Origin: Spirosoma montaniterrae
GTDB lineage: Bacteria > Bacteroidota > Bacteroidia > Cytophagales > Spirosomataceae
Reading direction: 5' to 3'
Length of the DNA: 64,000 nucleotides
NCBI RefSeq assembly: GCF_001988955.1
Contig: NZ_CP014263.1
Span: forward strand, 4,558,001-4,622,000
Shown: positions 44,671-53,936 of the stretch, piece after piece
Layout: every line of letters begins with the position of its first letter
Position numbering within the stretch: the stretch's first letter is position 1
Made by a program: the position numbers and the translations under genes
The notes under the pieces: model-generated
What the model saw: only the letters and a program-made list of their open reading frames with translations
Database searches by the model: none
What the model was told of the DNA's origin: nothing

Positions 44671-46680
44671 ATGAGAATCTATACGTCGTCGGCACTGGGC
44701 CTGGCACTGGGCCTGACCCTCGCACTGTCGGGATGCAACCCGGCTATGCAGGCGTACAAAAAAGGGGTGCGGCATTTCGACGCCGGGGAGTATAATCTCG
44801 CCCTGCCGCAGTTTGAAAAAGCAGCTAAAGGCTCAATCGACGCGGCCCGGCTAAACTACTACACCGCCGAATCATACCGGCTTTCGAACCGGTTTGGCGA
44901 AGCGGCTCCATTCTACCAGAAAGCTTTAGAAGCCAACACGACTGAGCCGGAGACCCGCTTCAACTACGCCTATGCCTTGAAATCGCAGGGTAACTACACC
45001 GCAGCGTTAGAGCAGTTGCAGCAGTTTGTAGCAAACGCGCCCAAAACCACGGCCAAACCGGTAGTAGACAAGGCGAAGCGCGAAATCGAGACGCTGAAGG
45101 CTATCAACGCCATTGCGGCCAACAAGTTGGAGATTACGCTCCGAAATATGAGCAACTTAAACTCGCCAAATTCGGAGTTTGCGCCAGTGATTCGGGGCGA
45201 TGAACTGATTTTCACGGCATCGCGCAAGGAGACGCAGTACAAGAACAACGGCCAACCGATGCTGGGCCTGTACAAGACCAAACTCAATGCCCGGCCCGAC
45301 GAAACCGGCACCACAGCCGCGCCCGAACCGTTCAGTACGAACGTCTTTCAGGGCGATGTAAACGAAGGAACGCCCGCCTTCTCGAAAGACGGTAAGGCAA
45401 TAGTATTTGCGCGGGGCAACAACGGCAAACGCAAGGGCGGCTTAGACGTTGATCTGTATATCAGCCGGTTAGGCGAAGGCGGCTGGAGCCAACCGCAACG
45501 GTTGCCCATCAGCGATTCGCTGGCCTGGGACGGCTCTCCTGCTTTTTCGGGCGATGGCCGGACGCTTTATTTTGCCTCAAACCGGGCTGGTGGTGCGGGC
45601 GGCATCGACCTCTACAGAACCAGCATCGACGCGTCGGGCCGGTTTAGCCGCCCCGTGAATATGGGCCGCGACATCAACACGCCGGGCGATGAGATGTTTC
45701 CCTACGTTGGCCCGAACGCTAAACTATATTTTGCCTCCGACGGGCATCCCGGCTTAGGCAAACTCGATGTCTTTGTGGCAACCCGCTCACAAGGCGTTAC
45801 GCGGGTCGAAAACATGGGCCAACCTATCAACTCGCCTGCCGACGATTTCGGGCTAATCTACGTCAAACCCACCGAAGGCTATTTAGCCTCGAACCGACCG
45901 GGCGGTAAAGGCGACGACGATATTTATTTCTTCCAGGAAGGCACGGGTACATCGACCGATACGACGACGATTGCCCAAAACCCACCGGGCAGCACGGGTA
46001 CTAACGCGCCGAAAGTTGTTCGTTATTTCCTGGCCGGAACCGTTTCGGTCAACGATTCGCCCGTGCTCCCGCTCGATTCGGCTAAAGTACGCGTGATCGA
46101 TGATGCAACCGGACAACCCATTGCCGAAATCGTGACCGACCAGACCGGTTCGTTTGGCAAGTATCCGTTGCAGGAAGGTAAAGATTACACCATTCTGGCC
46201 GAGCGCAAAGGGTTTCTGACGCGCCGGGAACAGTTCACGATGCAGGGCAAAAGCATTCCGCAGGTGTTTCTGACCAAAGCCCAGACCGACACCACATTCT
46301 ATGTACCGCTCTTGCTCGATAAGTCGGTCCTGAACAAGACGTTTGTGCTGGAAAACATTTATTACGACTTGGACAAGTACAACATTCGGGCCGATGCTGC
46401 CCCAGAGTTGGATAAAATCGTAGTAATTCTAAAAGACAACCCAACGCTCAAACTCGAACTCAGTTCGCACACCGACGTTCGGGCACCGGATGCCTACAAC
46501 ATGAAACTTTCGCAAAACCGGGCCAAATCAGCCGTTGATTATATTGTGTCGCAGGGCATTTCTGCCGACAGGCTGGTCGCAAAAGGCTACGGCGAAACGC
46601 GCTTAGTGGTGAAGAACGCCAAAACGGAAGAAGAGCACCAACGCAATCGCCGAACGGAGATTAAAATTCTGGAGTTGTGA
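44671..46680 (+). CDS. PorE-like lipoprotein: TPR, PD40 propeller, CRD and OmpA C-terminal domain
   Basis: 669 residues. Lipobox LSGC (Cys22). Residues about 25-150 are TPR-like (KGVRHFDAGEYNLALPQFEKA), about 160-430 are PD40/WD40-type blades (KDGKAIVFARG, GDGRTLYFASNRAGG, YFASDGHPGLGKLDV), about 450-540 a carboxypeptidase regulatory-like domain, and 560-669 an OmpA domain with peptidoglycan-binding SSHTDVRAPDAYN and SQNRAKSAVDYI. This order matches PorE of the type IX secretion system, and generic gliding/OmpA relatives. It would anchor an outer-membrane complex to the wall. Fits the T9SS cargo at 22.4 kb. Confidence 0.88.
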   Translation: MRIYTSSALGLALGLTLALSGCNPAMQAYKKGVRHFDAGEYNLALPQFEKAAKGSIDAARLNYYTAESYRLSNRFGEAAPFYQKALEANTTEPETRFNYAYALKSQGNYTAALEQLQQFVANAPKTTAKPVVDKAKREIETLKAINAIAANKLEITLRNMSNLNSPNSEFAPVIRGDELIFTASRKETQYKNNGQPMLGLYKTKLNARPDETGTTAAPEPFSTNVFQGDVNEGTPAFSKDGKAIVFARGNNGKRKGGLDVDLYISRLGEGGWSQPQRLPISDSLAWDGSPAFSGDGRTLYFASNRAGGAGGIDLYRTSIDASGRFSRPVNMGRDINTPGDEMFPYVGPNAKLYFASDGHPGLGKLDVFVATRSQGVTRVENMGQPINSPADDFGLIYVKPTEGYLASNRPGGKGDDDIYFFQEGTGTSTDTTTIAQNPPGSTGTNAPKVVRYFLAGTVSVNDSPVLPLDSAKVRVIDDATGQPIAEIVTDQTGSFGKYPLQEGKDYTILAERKGFLTRREQFTMQGKSIPQVFLTKAQTDTTFYVPLLLDKSVLNKTFVLENIYYDLDKYNIRADAAPELDKIVVILKDNPTLKLELSSHTDVRAPDAYNMKLSQNRAKSAVDYIVSQGISADRLVAKGYGETRLVVKNAKTEEEHQRNRRTEIKILEL

Positions 46681-46691
46681 TTTTAAAGGGG

Positions 46692-46723
46692 AACACGCCT
46701 TACAGTATGGGGCGTGTTTTTTT
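46692..46723 (+). terminator. Intrinsic terminator of the PorE-like gene
   Basis: AACACGCC (46692-46699) pairs with GGCGTGTT (46711-46718) followed by seven T. It overlaps the last codons of the convergent gene ending at 46700. Confidence 0.85.
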
Positions 46724-47491
46724 CTGAACTACATCGGGCTGACGCTCGTGATGAGTTTCTATTGCCGCGCTTTGTCCCCGTGCCTGAATCGTTCTTATAC
46801 GATACACAGTGCTTTCTGATTCAGTTTTTCGGGTAACTATTTCTACCAATCTTCCTTCCATTCGCTTAGCTGTTTCGACCAGCGTAATAGGTACTCGTAC
46901 CAGTATCACATTTCTGAAACGTTCAGAGCCTGGATGAAGTACCTTATTGAGCAATTGATATTTACCTGTGATGACAATGTGCCGCTGATACTTCCGCCGA
47001 ACCAGTCGACTACGTTGAGCTACCGTTTTAGTTTTCATTTTGCTCTTAACAGAGCCTGCAACAACGTGTGCGTCTGCCTTGCGAATACGCAACCAGTATT
47101 CATTTTTAACCGGTTTTTCATTGACAGATATGCTTTTCGGCAAAACTCTCGTTCGTAATATTTCCTCTATTGTGTTGCCCAGCGCGGTTAGTTCCGTGAC
47201 AATGGCTGCCGACGGATTACCAGATAAACCATAGCGGATAAGGCGTTGGGCCTCTTCATACTCACCGCAATTTTTGGCTAAAGCAGCGGCACTTCTAAAT
47301 AAAACGGCGCGGGTTGGCTGTTTTTGTTCATCCGAAAAGAAAGACATTGCTACTTCTTTCTCTAAATTAAATGCTTTTCGATATAGCAGGATTGCCTGTT
47401 CGCCGTTTTTATCACGCTCAGCCAACATCGCTTCCTGGGCATAGGCCATTGCCTGGCGATGTTGCTCTTTGAGTATGTGGCTATCTGTCAT
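46700..47491 (-). CDS. Uncharacterised protein, helical N-terminus, second gene of an overlapping pair
   Basis: 263 residues. The N-terminal ~110 residues form a TPR/MIT-like helical block: MAYAQEAMLAERDKNGEQAI, LLYRKAFNLEKEVAMSFF, QPTRAVLFRSAAALAKNCGE, EEAQRLIRYGLSGNPSAAIV. The motif PTR-x-VLFRSAA-x-LA followed by EA-x-RLI is one I recall from an unnamed family in cyanobacteria and other phyla. The rest is basic (KSKMKTKTVAQRSRLVRRKY) and ends in a Lys/Arg-rich tail. Its ATG overlaps the upstream gene's stop by four bases (47488-47491). No enzymatic motif recognised. Confidence 0.78.
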   Translation of the reverse strand: MTDSHILKEQHRQAMAYAQEAMLAERDKNGEQAILLYRKAFNLEKEVAMSFFSDEQKQPTRAVLFRSAAALAKNCGEYEEAQRLIRYGLSGNPSAAIVTELTALGNTIEEILRTRVLPKSISVNEKPVKNEYWLRIRKADAHVVAGSVKSKMKTKTVAQRSRLVRRKYQRHIVITGKYQLLNKVLHPGSERFRNVILVRVPITLVETAKRMEGRLVEIVTRKTESESTVYRIRTIQARGQSAAIETHHERQPDVVQKKTRPIL

Positions 47492-48015
47492 TTGAGAAAA
47501 AAGAGGGCTTCAGGCTTGCTAAATTCCGTGATGGCTATGTAGGCAGGAAGTTGAGTTGCGTCGGATTGCTGTGTTTGTTTTTTCTTCCGTTCAAGTCTGG
47601 ACGTTATAGAATTCGTTTTGGTCTGTTGTCGTATGCCCGATACTTCTAAGCGGGCAGCAAAATCGAAGCCATTTTCTTCCATCAGCCAGAAATCGATGCC
47701 GTCGCCGGTTTTGGTAGTCTCAAAATTAGTATATCGCGTAAACTGTCTTACCAACAAAATGGCAACGCACATAGCTCCCCAGTCAGTGGTTCGCTTTTCA
47801 TCGCGATATGTTTTGTGAATGGCATCAGTAATTACCAAATCCCATTGCACGCTAAACGTCAAGATGTCTTCATTAGTTTGCACATGAATCGTTACGTCAC
47901 TGTCGTGGTTTTGCGATAAAAAACAAACGACAGCACTCTCAATCAGGCAAGCGCAAAATGCATCAGTAAGACCAATTTCAGTTTGTGAAAGACTCTCTAA
48001 GTGGAAATTCGACAT
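47488..48015 (-). CDS. Uncharacterised protein, first gene of an overlapping pair
   Basis: 175 residues from MSNFHLESLSQTEIGLTDAF (the frame is open to 48078 but the extra residues look like promoter sequence). Visible hallmarks are DWGAMCVAILLVRQFTRYTN, TGDGIDFWLMEEN and FDFAARLEVSGI, then a charged tail. The phrases G-(V/I)-D-(Y/F)-WL and ARLEVSGI recur, from memory, in unnamed bacterial proteins paired with the helical partner downstream. TACGTTTG at 48024-48031 fits TAnnTTTG and is so close to the ATG that the transcript may be nearly leaderless. Confidence 0.76.
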   Translation of the reverse strand: MSNFHLESLSQTEIGLTDAFCACLIESAVVCFLSQNHDSDVTIHVQTNEDILTFSVQWDLVITDAIHKTYRDEKRTTDWGAMCVAILLVRQFTRYTNFETTKTGDGIDFWLMEENGFDFAARLEVSGIRQQTKTNSITSRLERKKKQTQQSDATQLPAYIAITEFSKPEALFFLK

Positions 48016-48023
48016 TATTAAAG

Positions 48024-48031
48024 CAAACGTA
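48024..48031 (-). promoter_or_regulatory. Candidate -7 box (TACGTTTG) for the unknown gene pair
   Basis: Matches TAnnTTTG on the minus strand, eight bases before the ATG at 48015. It sits in a short run of similar TACTTG words (48024-48055). Confidence 0.4.
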
Positions 48032-48117
48032 CAAGTAAGTATGCAAGTATATAAGATACCTTTTGTTAATGCAAACATTACATTATTACCACAGTTAATA
48101 ATTCAGTCAAAGCAGGC

Positions 48118-48948
48118 ATGGACAGACAGAACGATAAACTCCGCCAATTTTCCGTTGTATTCAGCGTCGTCACGATGATTGTGATGAATTACCTGTCAAA
48201 TACGGGCGCATTTGGTGGGAAAACCAACGGCGAGATTTCTGATAAATATCATACGCTTATCACGCCGGCAGGTTACGCCTTCTCAATTTGGGGGCTGATT
48301 TTTCTGGGCTTGCTGGCATTCGCTATTTATCAGGCATTGCCGTCGCAGCGCACCAATCCACGTTTTCGGGCTATTGGCTGGTTGGTGGTTATCAATACCC
48401 TCGGCAATGCCATATGGAGTCCGCTGTTCAACAACGAACTCATTGGCGTGGCACTGCTCGTTATCTTAGTAATGCTGGTAACGGTGGCTATTATCGAACA
48501 TCGGCTTTTAGCCCGGCGTGGATTCGCAAGACCGCGCGTGCCGGTCGTGGCCCCGGACTTAGACGCGACGCTACCCGAATCGGCAGCCCCGCCCGCCGAA
48601 ACGTGGTTCGCCCGGATTCCGTTTTCTATTTATTTTGGCTGGCTTACCGTCGCTACTATTCTAAACGTAGCCGTATTTCTGAAAGCTACAAACTTCGATC
48701 TTGGCAGTTTGAGTGAATCGACCTGGGCTTCGGCAGTACTGGTGGTGGGACTGGTGATAGGCGCAGTAGTATTCAACAGATTTCGTAGTGTGGCCTATAT
48801 ATTGGTATTTACCTGGGCGTATGTAGCCATTGCCCGCGAACAGGCTGGAAATGGGCCGGTTGTCATGGTTGGCTACTTCGGAGTAGGCTTCGCTGTTGTT
48901 GCAGCTTTGATTGGACTGTGGTCGAAGAAAACGCCGGTATATTCTTGA
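48118..48948 (+). CDS. TspO/MBR-type tryptophan-rich sensory-like membrane protein
   Basis: 276 residues with about seven membrane helices, longer than the ~160 residues of classical TspO. Typical segment: ITPAGYAFSIWGLIFLGLLA, followed by WLVVINTLGNAIWSPLFN. Classical TspO binds porphyrins and regulates pigment or stress pathways. A loop rich in Pro/Arg at about 135-165 (RRGFARPRVPVVAPDL) separates the membrane halves. Divergent from the unknown gene pair. Confidence 0.8.
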   Translation: MDRQNDKLRQFSVVFSVVTMIVMNYLSNTGAFGGKTNGEISDKYHTLITPAGYAFSIWGLIFLGLLAFAIYQALPSQRTNPRFRAIGWLVVINTLGNAIWSPLFNNELIGVALLVILVMLVTVAIIEHRLLARRGFARPRVPVVAPDLDATLPESAAPPAETWFARIPFSIYFGWLTVATILNVAVFLKATNFDLGSLSESTWASAVLVVGLVIGAVVFNRFRSVAYILVFTWAYVAIAREQAGNGPVVMVGYFGVGFAVVAALIGLWSKKTPVYS

Positions 48949-48951
48949 GGT

Positions 48952-48988
48952 AGAGCGTGGTGCGGCACTCCGCACCACGCTCTGTTTT
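48952..48988 (+). terminator. Terminator between TspO-like and cyclophilin genes
   Basis: Perfect 14-base stem AGAGCGTGGTGCGG (48952-48965) / CCGCACCACGCTCT (48970-48983), loop CACT, then GTTTTACTC. Situated between convergent genes, so it may act on both. Confidence 0.85.
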
Positions 48989-49424
48989 ACTCTTCTATTA
49001 CCTCAATACTCTGAATTTTATCGCCCTGCCTAATTTCGTCGATGATATCTAATCCTTCTACGACCTTGCCGAAAACGGTGTGATTACGGTCGAGGTGTTG
49101 GGTATTCTGGCGGTTGTGGCAGATAAAAAACTGTGAACCGCCTGTGTTGCGACCCCGGTGGGCCATGCTCAGCACACCCCGGTCGTGATATTGATTGTCG
49201 CCGGTTAGTTCGCAGGGAATGGTATAACCCGGACCACCCGCGCCGGTGCCGGTGGGGTCGCCCCCCTGAATCATGAAATTGGGGATAACCCGATGAAAGG
49301 TTACGCCGTCGTAAAATCCTTTTTTAGCGAGACTGATAAAGTTTTCGACCGCTTTGGGAGCATCTTTCTCGAAGAATTCGATTTTCATCGACCCCTTATC
49401 GGTGTTCATAATCGCAGTTGTCAT
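48987..49424 (-). CDS. Cyclophilin-type peptidyl-prolyl cis-trans isomerase
   Basis: 145 residues, no signal peptide, so cytoplasmic. Active-site Arg in VTFHRVIPNFMIQGGDPTGT, then GRNTGGSQFFICHNRQNTQHL and HTVFGKVVEGLDIID. Typical short bacterial cyclophilin. A good promoter box lies 24 bases upstream. Confidence 0.96.
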   Translation of the reverse strand: MTTAIMNTDKGSMKIEFFEKDAPKAVENFISLAKKGFYDGVTFHRVIPNFMIQGGDPTGTGAGGPGYTIPCELTGDNQYHDRGVLSMAHRGRNTGGSQFFICHNRQNTQHLDRNHTVFGKVVEGLDIIDEIRQGDKIQSIEVIEE

Positions 49425-49447
49425 GCTGAATTGATTTTGTTTGGTCG

Positions 49448-49455
49448 CAAAGGTA
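49448..49455 (-). promoter_or_regulatory. Probable -7 box (TACCTTTG) of the cyclophilin gene
   Basis: TACCTTTG on the minus strand is an exact match to the Bacteroidota TAnnTTTG consensus, 23 bases before the start codon. A TTTA-type -33 candidate lies in the T-rich stretch upstream. The remaining 277-base gap up to the RND operon otherwise shows only a small AGGAT/ATCCT hairpin near 49515. Confidence 0.6.
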
Positions 49456-49701
49456 CGAGGGAATTAAACGATAAATGTTGAGCTACTTCGGGCCATTATC
49501 AATTCGGTGCAAAAGCTTCCTGTGAGGATACAAAATCCTGACTTGACTTTTACTTGCCCATGCAACTAACTTGCCAAATGTTCGGTTAGAAAAGCGTACT
49601 GCTTTACCGTAACAAGCTGGTTTTGTGGGTTTTTACTTAGTCTGTTTAAGCATTTCTACCCACGCTTTGCGCCTTCTCCTTTTACATCTGTTCTGCTCGT
49701 T

Positions 49702-52700
49702 ATGTGGATTGTACGGTTAGCGTTAGAAAAAAAGTACACCATTGCGGTAATGGCCCTGCTCATCCTGATTCTGGGCGGACTTTCCATTACGCAGATGCCA
49801 ACCGATATTTTTCCACGCATCAATATCCCGGTCGTTTCGGTTATTTGGGGGTATAACGGCCTGTCGACCAACGAGGTAGAGAAGATGATTACCAACTTCT
49901 CCGAAACCTCCATCATCAACAACGTCAGCGATATTCAACGGGTCGAATCGCAAACGTATAATGGTACATCGGCCATTAAGCTGTATTTTCAGCCAACTGT
50001 GCGCATCGAAGAAGCCATTGCGCAGGTTACGGCCATTTCGCAGACGATCCTCGTCAGGATGCCGCCCGGCACGCAGCCTCCGCTGATTGTCCGTTACAAC
50101 GCCACCGACGCGCCCGTGCTGCAACTCGGCCTGTCGTCCGACAGCCTGACCGAACCCCAGATTACCGACTATGCGCAGACGCGCGTTCGTCCGCAAATTG
50201 CCACGGTGCAGGGTGCCCGGTTATCGCAGGCGTTTGGCGGCAAAACCCGGCAGGTGGTGGTTGACCTCGACCCTGACCAATTAGTTGCGTATAACGTTAC
50301 CCCCGAAGAAGTTACCAACGCCGTATCGGCTCAGAACCTGACGCTGCCCAGTGGCGTAGTGCGGCTCGAAGACCGCGAGTACGTGGTTCGGCTCAATTCA
50401 AAACCCGACGTTATCAACCTGCTGAACGATATTCCGATCAAAGTGGTCGGTGGTTCAACCGTTCACATGCGCGACGTAGCGAACGTACACGACGGAGCCA
50501 GCGTACAGACGAATATTGTGAAGCAGGACGGCAGCAAGGGTGTCTTGATGAGTTTAGTGAAAACCGGCAATGCCTCGACCACCGAGATTGTTGACCGTAT
50601 CCGCAAACAGATTTTGCCGACCGTGCGGGCCGCTGCTCCGTCGAACCTGCGCATTCAGGAGTTATTCGATCAGTCGGTGTTTGTGCGGGCGTCTATCGAA
50701 GGCGTTTTAATTGAAGGGTTGATTGCGGCTCTGCTTACGGCAGCAATGATTCTGTTGTTTCTGGGAAGCTGGCGCAGCACGCTGATTGTGGCAATTTCAA
50801 TTCCGCTGTCTATTTTATGCTCGCTGATTTGCCTTTATCTGCTCGGCGAAACCCTGAATATCCAGACACTCGGCGGGCTGGCTTTAGCAATCGGTATTTT
50901 GGTCGATGATGCCACCGTAACCATCGAAAACATCCACCGCAACGAAGAATTAGGAATGCCGTTGCGGCAGGCCATTCTCGAAGGTGCCCAGCAGATTGCC
51001 ACGCCCACGCTGGTATCGACGCTGACGATCTGCATCGTGTTTACATCGGTGCTATTTCTGGAAGGCCCTGCCCGGTTTTTGTTTGGACCATTGGCCGAGG
51101 CTGTTGTGTTTGCCATGCTTGCATCGTATGTGTTATCCCGGACGCTGGTGCCGACTCTGGCCGATCTGATGCTGAAAGACGAATCGCAGCACGAGAACCA
51201 ACACGCTCCTAAGAGCTCTGTTTCATTTTATGACCGATTTAACCGGGGCTTCGACCGGTTTCAGGCGCGGTATCTGCGGGCGTTGACCTGGACGCTCAAC
51301 AATCGCCGAACGGTGTTTGGTATCTTTGTGGTGCTGGTGGCGTTTACTGCCGTGCTGGTGCCGTTTGTTGGTCGTGATTTTTTCCCACGCGTCGATGCCG
51401 GACAGATTAAGCTTCACCTGCGTGCCCCCGCCGGGTCGAGGCTCGAAGCAACCGAACAGATAGCAGCCCAAACCGCCGATATTGTACGGGAGGTAATCCC
51501 GGAAGAGGAGGTCGGCTCTATTATCAGCAACATCGGTCTGACCGCCGAGCGGTATAATTTTATTTTCACGGATAACTCATCGCTGGGGTCTGCCGACGCC
51601 GAGTTACTGATTTCGCTCACCGAAGAACGCTCCCGCCCAACCGGCGACTACATGCGCGAACTGCGGACGCGGCTCCGCGACGAAATGCCCGACGTGACGT
51701 ACTTCTTCCTGCCTGCCGACATTGTTAGTCAGATTTTAAATTTTGGCCTGACGGCTCCCATCGACGTGCAGGTGTCTGGCTTCGACCGGGTCAATAATTT
51801 GACCGTAGCCCGGCAACTTCGCGACCGCATCGCACAAATACCCGGCGCGGTCGACGTGCATTTGCATCAGGTCTTAGATGCGCCCGAACTGTTTCTGGAA
51901 GTTGACCGCGAACGGGCCGCTCAACTGGGCTTGACCGAGCAGCGGATCGCTACCAACATGAATATTTCGCTGAGCGGCACCGGGCAGACGCGCCCCAACT
52001 TCTGGCCCGACCCGGTTACGGGTTTTCCGTACCTGATTACCGTTCAGACCCCACCCTACAAGCTTGATTCATACGACAAGCTACTGCGAACGCCCGTAGT
52101 GCCGGGAGCCGTGACGCCCCAGCTACTGAGCAACGTTACGACCGTAAAACGCACCGCTACGCCAGTGATTATCAACCGCGTCAATACCCAGCCCACCTAT
52201 GACGTCTATGCATCAGTAGAACGCACTGACCTCGGCTCGGTGGCGAAGGAACTGAACGCGCTGGCGGCTGAGTTTAAAGAGCAGCTAAAACCGGGCAATA
52301 CGATCAGCATACGCGGGCAGGTTGAAAGCATGGAAAGTGCATTCAGCCGGTTGGGGTTAGGCATTGCGTTTGCGGCCCTGCTGGTGTATCTGCTGATGGT
52401 CGTCAATTTTCAGTCGTTCCGGTATCCGTTCATTATCATCACGGCATTGCCGGGCGCGCTCTGTGGCATGGTCTGGATGCTGTTTCTGACCGGTACTACG
52501 TTCAGCATTCCGTCGCTGATGGGAGCTATTATGAGCGTGGGCGTTGCCACGGCCAATAGCATTCTGTTAGTCAGTTTCGCCAAAGACCACCTGCCAGCCG
52601 TGAACGACAACGCTTACGAAGCGGCTTTAGAAGCAGGCCGAACCCGGTTGCGGCCCATTCTGATGACGGCCATCGCCATGATTATCGGGATGTTGCCCAT

Positions 52701-52845
52701 GTCGCTGGGCCTGGGCGAAGGTGGCGAGCAAAACGCACCGCTGGGCAGAGCCGTTATTGGCGGTTTGCTGCTGGCAACGTTCACGACACTGCTGTTTGTA
52801 CCGGTGGTATTTAGTTATCTGGCAAGAAAGCCAAAACAAATATGA
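49702..52845 (+). CDS. RND efflux transporter, inner-membrane permease
   Basis: 1047 residues with twelve membrane helices and two large periplasmic loops. Proton-relay aspartates are in GILVDDATVTIENIHRNEEL. Other landmarks: TQMPTDIFPRINIPVVSVIW, GRDFFPRVDAGQIKLHLRAP and a second membrane half ending RAVIGGLLLATFTTLLFVPV. HAE-1/AcrB-like class; substrate range unpredictable. The stop overlaps the adaptor start by four bases (52842-52845). Confidence 0.96.
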   Translation: MWIVRLALEKKYTIAVMALLILILGGLSITQMPTDIFPRINIPVVSVIWGYNGLSTNEVEKMITNFSETSIINNVSDIQRVESQTYNGTSAIKLYFQPTVRIEEAIAQVTAISQTILVRMPPGTQPPLIVRYNATDAPVLQLGLSSDSLTEPQITDYAQTRVRPQIATVQGARLSQAFGGKTRQVVVDLDPDQLVAYNVTPEEVTNAVSAQNLTLPSGVVRLEDREYVVRLNSKPDVINLLNDIPIKVVGGSTVHMRDVANVHDGASVQTNIVKQDGSKGVLMSLVKTGNASTTEIVDRIRKQILPTVRAAAPSNLRIQELFDQSVFVRASIEGVLIEGLIAALLTAAMILLFLGSWRSTLIVAISIPLSILCSLICLYLLGETLNIQTLGGLALAIGILVDDATVTIENIHRNEELGMPLRQAILEGAQQIATPTLVSTLTICIVFTSVLFLEGPARFLFGPLAEAVVFAMLASYVLSRTLVPTLADLMLKDESQHENQHAPKSSVSFYDRFNRGFDRFQARYLRALTWTLNNRRTVFGIFVVLVAFTAVLVPFVGRDFFPRVDAGQIKLHLRAPAGSRLEATEQIAAQTADIVREVIPEEEVGSIISNIGLTAERYNFIFTDNSSLGSADAELLISLTEERSRPTGDYMRELRTRLRDEMPDVTYFFLPADIVSQILNFGLTAPIDVQVSGFDRVNNLTVARQLRDRIAQIPGAVDVHLHQVLDAPELFLEVDRERAAQLGLTEQRIATNMNISLSGTGQTRPNFWPDPVTGFPYLITVQTPPYKLDSYDKLLRTPVVPGAVTPQLLSNVTTVKRTATPVIINRVNTQPTYDVYASVERTDLGSVAKELNALAAEFKEQLKPGNTISIRGQVESMESAFSRLGLGIAFAALLVYLLMVVNFQSFRYPFIIITALPGALCGMVWMLFLTGTTFSIPSLMGAIMSVGVATANSILLVSFAKDHLPAVNDNAYEAALEAGRTRLRPILMTAIAMIIGMLPMSLGLGEGGEQNAPLGRAVIGGLLLATFTTLLFVPVVFSYLARKPKQI

Positions 52846-53936
52846 AAGCCCTCAAATTTCTCATACCGCTCCTGTTGCTGATCGGCCTGTTCGTGTTCTT
52901 TGGCGTGTTGCCGCGCATTCGCAACGCGCAGGAGTTGAAAGCCGAAGCCACTGCCGAGAAAAACCGCGAACCCGTCGTGAATGCGGTGCCCCTCAAACAA
53001 GCTTCCGACACCAGCGCACTCACGTTGCCAGGGCAGATTCAGCCCTATCGGCAAACGCCCCTCCAGGCCCGCACACAGGGATTTCTGCGGAGGTGGTACG
53101 TAGACATTGGTGCACGGGTGAAACAGGGGCAACTGCTGGCAACTATCGACGTACCCGAACTGGAACAGGATATTGCCCGCGCCCGCGCCGACCAGCAGTT
53201 AGCCAAAACCAATCTGGAGCGTTTGGAGAGCGTTCAATTACCGGGAGCCGTGGCAAAACAGGACGTCGATACGCGCCGGTCGGCGGTGGCGGTGGCCGAT
53301 GCCAACCTGCGCCGGTTGCAGGCATTGAAAGCGTTGCAGGAAATTCGGGCACCCTTTTCGGGCGTCATCACCAGCCGAACGGCTGAAGTCGGTACGCTGG
53401 TATCGCCGGGGAGTACGCAGCCGCTGTTTACGATCTCTGAGTTAGGTTCGTTGCGGGTGTTTGTCGATGTGCCACAGGCGTATTACCGCTATATCAAAAT
53501 CGGCCAGCCCGCCATCGTAAAAGTTGCCGAACTCGGAGACCGGACGCTGTCCGGCAAGGTCGTTCGCACGTCGGGTACGCTCCGCAACGACTCGCGGACG
53601 CTGCTCACCGAAGTACTGATTCCGAACCCAAAGAATGAGATTCCGGCAGGATTGTATAGTCAGGTGACGTTCAGTATGATTGCAGCGCAGGCTCCCGTGC
53701 TGATTCCGGCCAACGCCTTGCAGATTACTCCGCAGGGTGCGCGCGTAGTGGTGCTGGATGCCGAACAGCGCGTTCGTTTCGTGCCGGTTACGCTTGGTCG
53801 TGATTACGGTACTACGCTCGAAGCCACAAGCGGGCTAACGGGTAGCGAACGGGTTATTACCAATCCAAACGACCGCCTGCGCGAGGGTCAGAAAGTACGG
53901 CTACGGAAACCCGGAGCGGAGAAAAAAGTAGCATGA
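52842..53936 (+). CDS. RND efflux periplasmic adaptor (membrane fusion protein)
   Basis: 364 residues with an N-terminal anchor (LKFLIPLLLLIGLFVFFGVL) and the usual lipoyl half-motifs: ARTQGFLRRWYVDIGARVKQ and IRAPFSGVITSRTAEVGTLV. The short coiled coil around 110-150 (ADQQLAKTNLERLES, then VADANLRRLQALKALQE) would contact the outer-membrane channel. Ends in the beta-barrel/membrane-proximal domain. Start and stop overlap its operon neighbours. Confidence 0.94.
   Translation: MKALKFLIPLLLLIGLFVFFGVLPRIRNAQELKAEATAEKNREPVVNAVPLKQASDTSALTLPGQIQPYRQTPLQARTQGFLRRWYVDIGARVKQGQLLATIDVPELEQDIARARADQQLAKTNLERLESVQLPGAVAKQDVDTRRSAVAVADANLRRLQALKALQEIRAPFSGVITSRTAEVGTLVSPGSTQPLFTISELGSLRVFVDVPQAYYRYIKIGQPAIVKVAELGDRTLSGKVVRTSGTLRNDSRTLLTEVLIPNPKNEIPAGLYSQVTFSMIAAQAPVLIPANALQITPQGARVVVLDAEQRVRFVPVTLGRDYGTTLEATSGLTGSERVITNPNDRLREGQKVRLRKPGAEKKVA

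Noticed and set aside
49425..49701. Possible small RNA or tRNA in the gap before the RND operon
   Set aside because: No cloverleaf or terminator-ended hairpin pattern; only a promoter box and a five-base hairpin are visible.
52721..53386. 221-codon frame overlapping the RND permease and adaptor in another phase
   Set aside because: Overlaps two well-supported genes and has Arg/Ala/Gly-rich shadow composition.
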